Origin: Bacteroidales bacterium
Lineage (GTDB): Bacteria; Bacteroidota; Bacteroidia; Bacteroidales; JAGOPY01
DNA: 64,000 nucleotides
Assembly (NCBI GenBank): GCA_017991835.1
Contig: JAGOPY010000014.1
Location: 1-64,000 of the forward strand
Direction of reading: 5' to 3'
In this document: positions 60,941 to 64,000 of the stretch, piece by piece
How the letters are laid out: each line of letters opens with the position of its first letter
Position numbering within the stretch: the first letter of the stretch is position 1
The notes under the pieces: model-generated
What the model saw: the letters and a program-made list of their open reading frames with translations, nothing else
Databases searched by the model: none
What the model was told of the DNA's origin: nothing
Made by a program: the position numbers and the translations under genes

Positions 60941-62245
60941 ATGGAAACAAAAAACATCACACAGTTCATGAACAGCTACAGCGTCAAAATGATCATCGTA
61001 TCGGTACTGGCTTTGCTGCTGCTGATCCCATCTTTCCTGATTCAGGAGATTATAAACGAGCGAATGGCCCTCAGTGAGAAAGTGAAAAACGAACTCTATG
61101 CACAATGGGGCGGAAAACAGGTCGTTGCCGGACCGGTTTTGAATGTCCCCTTTACAGCAACAATCCCGGGAAATTCCGATCCCGTGACGGGCATCAGGCA
61201 AGGCGTGGCGCACTTTTTACCCGAAACGCTGGAGACAAACGGCACCTTGATCCCGGAAACCCGGAAACGCGGAATCTACAGCGTTGTGGTCTACCAGGGA
61301 ACCCTGGCGCTGAAAGGGACCTTTGCCAAACCCGACCTTTCAAAGCTTGACCTCGAAAATCCCGTATTTAACCGGGAAGCTGCCTATTTCACCGTCGGCG
61401 TCTCGGATATGCGGGGCATCAGGAACCTCCCGGTGCCGGTGATCAACGGCCAAAACGCCTCCGTCGAGCCGGGCGTGGCCGACACCGACCTGTTCAGCTC
61501 CGGGATAACCGTCAGGGCCGGAACTGCAGATCTGAACAATCCGGTAACATTTGAAATCGAATTCGTTTTAAACGGCTCGGAGAACCTTTCGGTGGAAGCC
61601 CTGGGCAAATCCTCTTCTGTTTCTCTCAAATCCGACTGGTCGCAGCCCGGCTTCACCGGTGAATTTCTTCCGTCGAACCGAATAGTTACCGACAACGGAT
61701 TCACGGCTGACTGGCTGGTGACCCACCTGAACCGGAATTTTCCCCAGCAATGGACAGACCGGAAATACAGCACGACTGAAGCTTCGTTTGGCGTTGAACT
61801 GCTCATCCCGGTCGATCATTACCAGAAATCGATGCGCTCGGCCAAATATGCCATCCTGTTCATCGCGCTGAACTTTATCATTTTCATTTTCATTGAGATC
61901 AAAAGCAAGACCCGCATCCATCCGTTCCAGTATTCGCTGGTGGCTTTTGCCCTGCTGATCTTTTATGTGCTGCTGATCTCCATCGGCGAACAGATCGGGT
62001 TTAACCTGGCTTACCTGGTTTCGGCTGCGGCCGTAACCCTGCTGATATCATGGTATGTCTTTTCTATGCTGCGAAATATGCGCCTGGCTGCCTGGATAAC
62101 CCTGTTGCAAACAGGTTTGTACGCTTTCCTGTTCACCATTCTGCAGTTACAGGATTATGCGCTGCTGGCCGGGAGCATCGGGCTGTTTGTGATACTGGCG
62201 ATCATTATGCGTGCCTCTCAGCAGATCCGGTGGTACAACGAATAA
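60941..62245 (+). CDS. creD: CreD-family inner-membrane protein
   Basis: The 434-residue protein has an N-terminal membrane helix (about 18-38) and a large periplasmic domain (about 45-290: NELYAQWGGKQVVAGPVLNV, ERKY-type segment QWTDRKYSTTEASFGVELL). Five C-terminal helices follow (about 300-425), including KYAILFIALNFIIFIFIEI and RIHPFQYSLVAFALLIFYV. This is the CreD architecture. In enterobacteria CreD belongs to the CreBC regulon linked to colicin resistance and envelope integrity; here the regulator is an HTH_34 protein instead. A palindromic operator-like site precedes it. Confidence 0.92.
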   Translation: METKNITQFMNSYSVKMIIVSVLALLLLIPSFLIQEIINERMALSEKVKNELYAQWGGKQVVAGPVLNVPFTATIPGNSDPVTGIRQGVAHFLPETLETNGTLIPETRKRGIYSVVVYQGTLALKGTFAKPDLSKLDLENPVFNREAAYFTVGVSDMRGIRNLPVPVINGQNASVEPGVADTDLFSSGITVRAGTADLNNPVTFEIEFVLNGSENLSVEALGKSSSVSLKSDWSQPGFTGEFLPSNRIVTDNGFTADWLVTHLNRNFPQQWTDRKYSTTEASFGVELLIPVDHYQKSMRSAKYAILFIALNFIIFIFIEIKSKTRIHPFQYSLVAFALLIFYVLLISIGEQIGFNLAYLVSAAAVTLLISWYVFSMLRNMRLAAWITLLQTGLYAFLFTILQLQDYALLAGSIGLFVILAIIMRASQQIRWYNE

Positions 62246-62424
62246 GGATAACTTCTTCCAAACCAGGTTTTCAACAGGATTTATTTTCATAATAATAATG
62301 ATCATATTATTTTATTTCCTATGTTAGAAACCAATTAATGTTGATTAATCCATCACAAATAAAATCATCAACATTCTGTATTACGAGATGGTCAACCACA
62401 TCAAATTAATCAAATACAACAAAT

Positions 62425-64000
62425 ATGAATGTAACCAGATTAATTTCACGAGTTGTCTTGATGACGACCTTATTGATTCCTTTGTTAATACAATCTCAGC
62501 CGGTTATTATCGGGGCCGAAAGTAATTCCGGCCAAATCGGCAAATTTGAGAAACTCGAGATAACCGTACAGATGGAGGCTCAATACGAAAACCCTTACAA
62601 TTACTCGGAAATCAATCTGAAGGCGATTTTTACCTCCCCAAGTGGTTATATCGATACCGTTGATGGTTTTTATATCCAGGAATATGAAATCACTGATTCT
62701 ATTAATGGCTTAATTGATTTGACAGGCCCTCCGAAATGGATGATCCGCTATTCCCCTGATGAACCGGGAACCTGGAACTATTCAATATATTGTGTTGATA
62801 TAAATGGGGTTAGTAACACCTTGTCACAGGAATTTTCATGCTTTGAATCGAATTTAAAAGGATTCATAAGAAAAAGTAATAACGGATATCTTAAATATGA
62901 TTCCGGCGATCCCTGTTTCCCGATAGGAGAAAATATGGGTTGGTGTTTATCTAATTTTATTCTGGATTATCGTAACTGGCTGGATAGCCTTTCCTTTTAT
63001 GGCGGAAACTTCGTCAGGGTATGGATGGCCAGCTGGGCATTCGGTATCGAATGGAACAACACCGGCCTGGGCAATTATTCAAACAGGCAGAATCATGCCT
63101 TTTATCTCGATTATTTAGTGAATTGCGCACAGGAGAGATCCGTTAATATTGAACTCTGTTTTGGTAATCATGGAGAGCTGGTTACACAGGTTTTCAGCCC
63201 TGAATGGCAGGACAATCCTTATAATGCCGCTAATGGCGGACCCTGTATTTATCCCTGGGATTTTTTCACAAATTCGATTGCACAGGATTTTTATAAGAAC
63301 AGAATTAGATACATCCTGGCAAGATGGGGCTACTCAAAAAACATATTCGCATGGGAGTTCTTCAATGAAATTGATCTGATGGACGGTTATAACGAGCATA
63401 AGGCAGATGTCAGAAACTGGACGGATGAGATGGCGGTTTTTACCCGGCAGAATGATGTTAACAAACATCTGATTTCAACCAGTTTTTGTTGCGACAGGTG
63501 TGATCCTGAAACATGGGACCTTGAATCAATTGATTATACGCAGAATCATTATTATGATACGCTACCCGATAATGAATCAGTGCTTAATCAACGGATAAGT
63601 GCTTACATCGACCAATTTCAGAAACCTGTAAAGATTGGAGAATACGGCATTTATGGCGATATGCAGGAAAATCTCTATAAAGATCCTGAGGGTATCAATA
63701 TTCATAATGTGATTTGGAGCAATGCTTTTTCCGGCGCCTTCGGAACCGCTATGCCCTGGAGCTGGGACTATTACATTCACCCTCAACATTTATACAGATA
63801 TTTTAAACCGTTAAATGAGTTTATCTCTCCGATCAACCTGAACACTCAGGAATTCGAACCTGTCAGTTTCGATTGTGCTTCCGATGAGTCATCATCATAT
63901 ACATTCACACCCTTATACTGGCCATGGGAGAAGCCACCGGAAAATTTGTTTCTTGTCAGTAATCAGGGAAAACTAATTCCGGAAACTACCGAACTGAGTG
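62425..64000 (+). CDS. Exported DUF5060 / GH5-like glycosidase, 3' end outside the window
   Basis: The 525 visible residues begin with a signal peptide (MNVTRLISRVVLMTTLLIPL, cleavage near QSQ). A DUF5060-like beta-sandwich (about 25-145, WMIRYSPDEPGTWNYSIYC) leads into a TIM-barrel region with GFIRKSNNGYLKYDSGDPCF, GGNFVRVWMASWAFG, a likely acid/base Glu in FAWEFFNEIDLM and a likely nucleophile Glu in KIGEYGIYGD. This resembles DUF4038/GH5- or GH140-like enzymes that often follow DUF5060 domains. A secreted endo- or exo-glycosidase is likely; the substrate is unknown. The reading frame is still open at the window end. The gap 62246-62424 has no gene. Confidence 0.75.
   Translation, partial: MNVTRLISRVVLMTTLLIPLLIQSQPVIIGAESNSGQIGKFEKLEITVQMEAQYENPYNYSEINLKAIFTSPSGYIDTVDGFYIQEYEITDSINGLIDLTGPPKWMIRYSPDEPGTWNYSIYCVDINGVSNTLSQEFSCFESNLKGFIRKSNNGYLKYDSGDPCFPIGENMGWCLSNFILDYRNWLDSLSFYGGNFVRVWMASWAFGIEWNNTGLGNYSNRQNHAFYLDYLVNCAQERSVNIELCFGNHGELVTQVFSPEWQDNPYNAANGGPCIYPWDFFTNSIAQDFYKNRIRYILARWGYSKNIFAWEFFNEIDLMDGYNEHKADVRNWTDEMAVFTRQNDVNKHLISTSFCCDRCDPETWDLESIDYTQNHYYDTLPDNESVLNQRISAYIDQFQKPVKIGEYGIYGDMQENLYKDPEGINIHNVIWSNAFSGAFGTAMPWSWDYYIHPQHLYRYFKPLNEFISPINLNTQEFEPVSFDCASDESSSYTFTPLYWPWEKPPENLFLVSNQGKLIPETTELS

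Noticed and set aside
62290..62320. AT-only stem followed by T-rich sequence after creD
   Set aside because: The six-pair A-T stem is too weak to call a terminator.
1..64000. CRISPR array, tRNA or rRNA genes
   Set aside because: The short repeats found are 7- to 12-bp tandem arrays without spacers, and no cloverleaf or rRNA-like sequence was recognised by eye; a tRNAscan or Infernal run would be decisive.

Overview
The window reads as a chromosomal segment of a free-living member of the Bacteroidota, probably Bacteroidales-like. The evidence is several secreted proteins ending in type IX secretion (T9SS) sorting domains of both the Por-type (type A) and the gliding-associated type (type B), PAD- and GH-rich secreted enzymes, start sites without clear Shine-Dalgarno sequences, and several TAnnTTTG -7 promoter boxes. 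No rRNA, tRNA, CRISPR array or insertion-sequence transposase was recognised. Two edges are open: a minus-strand secreted protein runs off the left end and a DUF5060 glycosidase runs off the right end.

Layout. 1-4000 is an AT-rich accessory zone. It holds a two-gene unit bounded by integron-cassette-like sites, a HigBA toxin-antitoxin remnant with an internally deleted toxin, an IntI/Xer-like tyrosine recombinase and a broken GxxExxY gene inside inverted repeats. 4000-11080 is a GC-richer carbohydrate locus of exported enzymes (GH31, GH43 with F5/8C and FN3 modules, GH3) without SusC/SusD. 11250-16600 holds an unknown membrane protein, a ParD-like/RelE-type toxin-antitoxin pair, an aldo/keto reductase and a tail-fibre-like secreted protein. 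16606-24574 has a 1656-residue SprB/Ig-like repeat adhesin with a type B T9SS signal, an unknown exported protein, and a secreted peptidylarginine-deiminase-like enzyme with a type A T9SS signal. 24750-32400 has housekeeping and transport genes (four-helix-bundle protein, aldo/keto reductase, POT-like transporter, aquaporin), plus a pentaheme cytochrome followed by an unusual monoheme beta-barrel protein. 32456-36091 is an SxtJ / DUF5989 / carbamoyltransferase / SGNH-hydrolase set. 36388-44011 contains four T9SS cargo proteins. 44170-46737 has a DUF4143 ATPase and an amino-acid permease. 46764-56695 is an AT-rich defence-like island (PLD-SNF2 helicase, truncated KilA-N, giant adenine methyltransferase, DUF4062 protein, AlbA_2 ATPase). 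56740-64000 returns to core-like genes: NlpC/P60 hydrolase, a large lipoprotein, and a three-gene membrane protein / winged-helix / CreD set with paired operator-like palindromes.

The most unusual feature is a family of intergenic arrays of degenerate octamers, each beginning with GA, held in strict 8-bp register for up to 37 units. They lie between genes from 4019 to 26398, are usually oriented with the adjacent transcript, and often begin inside the last codons of one gene or end exactly at the start codon of the next. Two related 7-bp arrays occur at 31903 and 60519. The integron-like cassette at the left end and the defence-like island at 46764-56695 are the other main leads.
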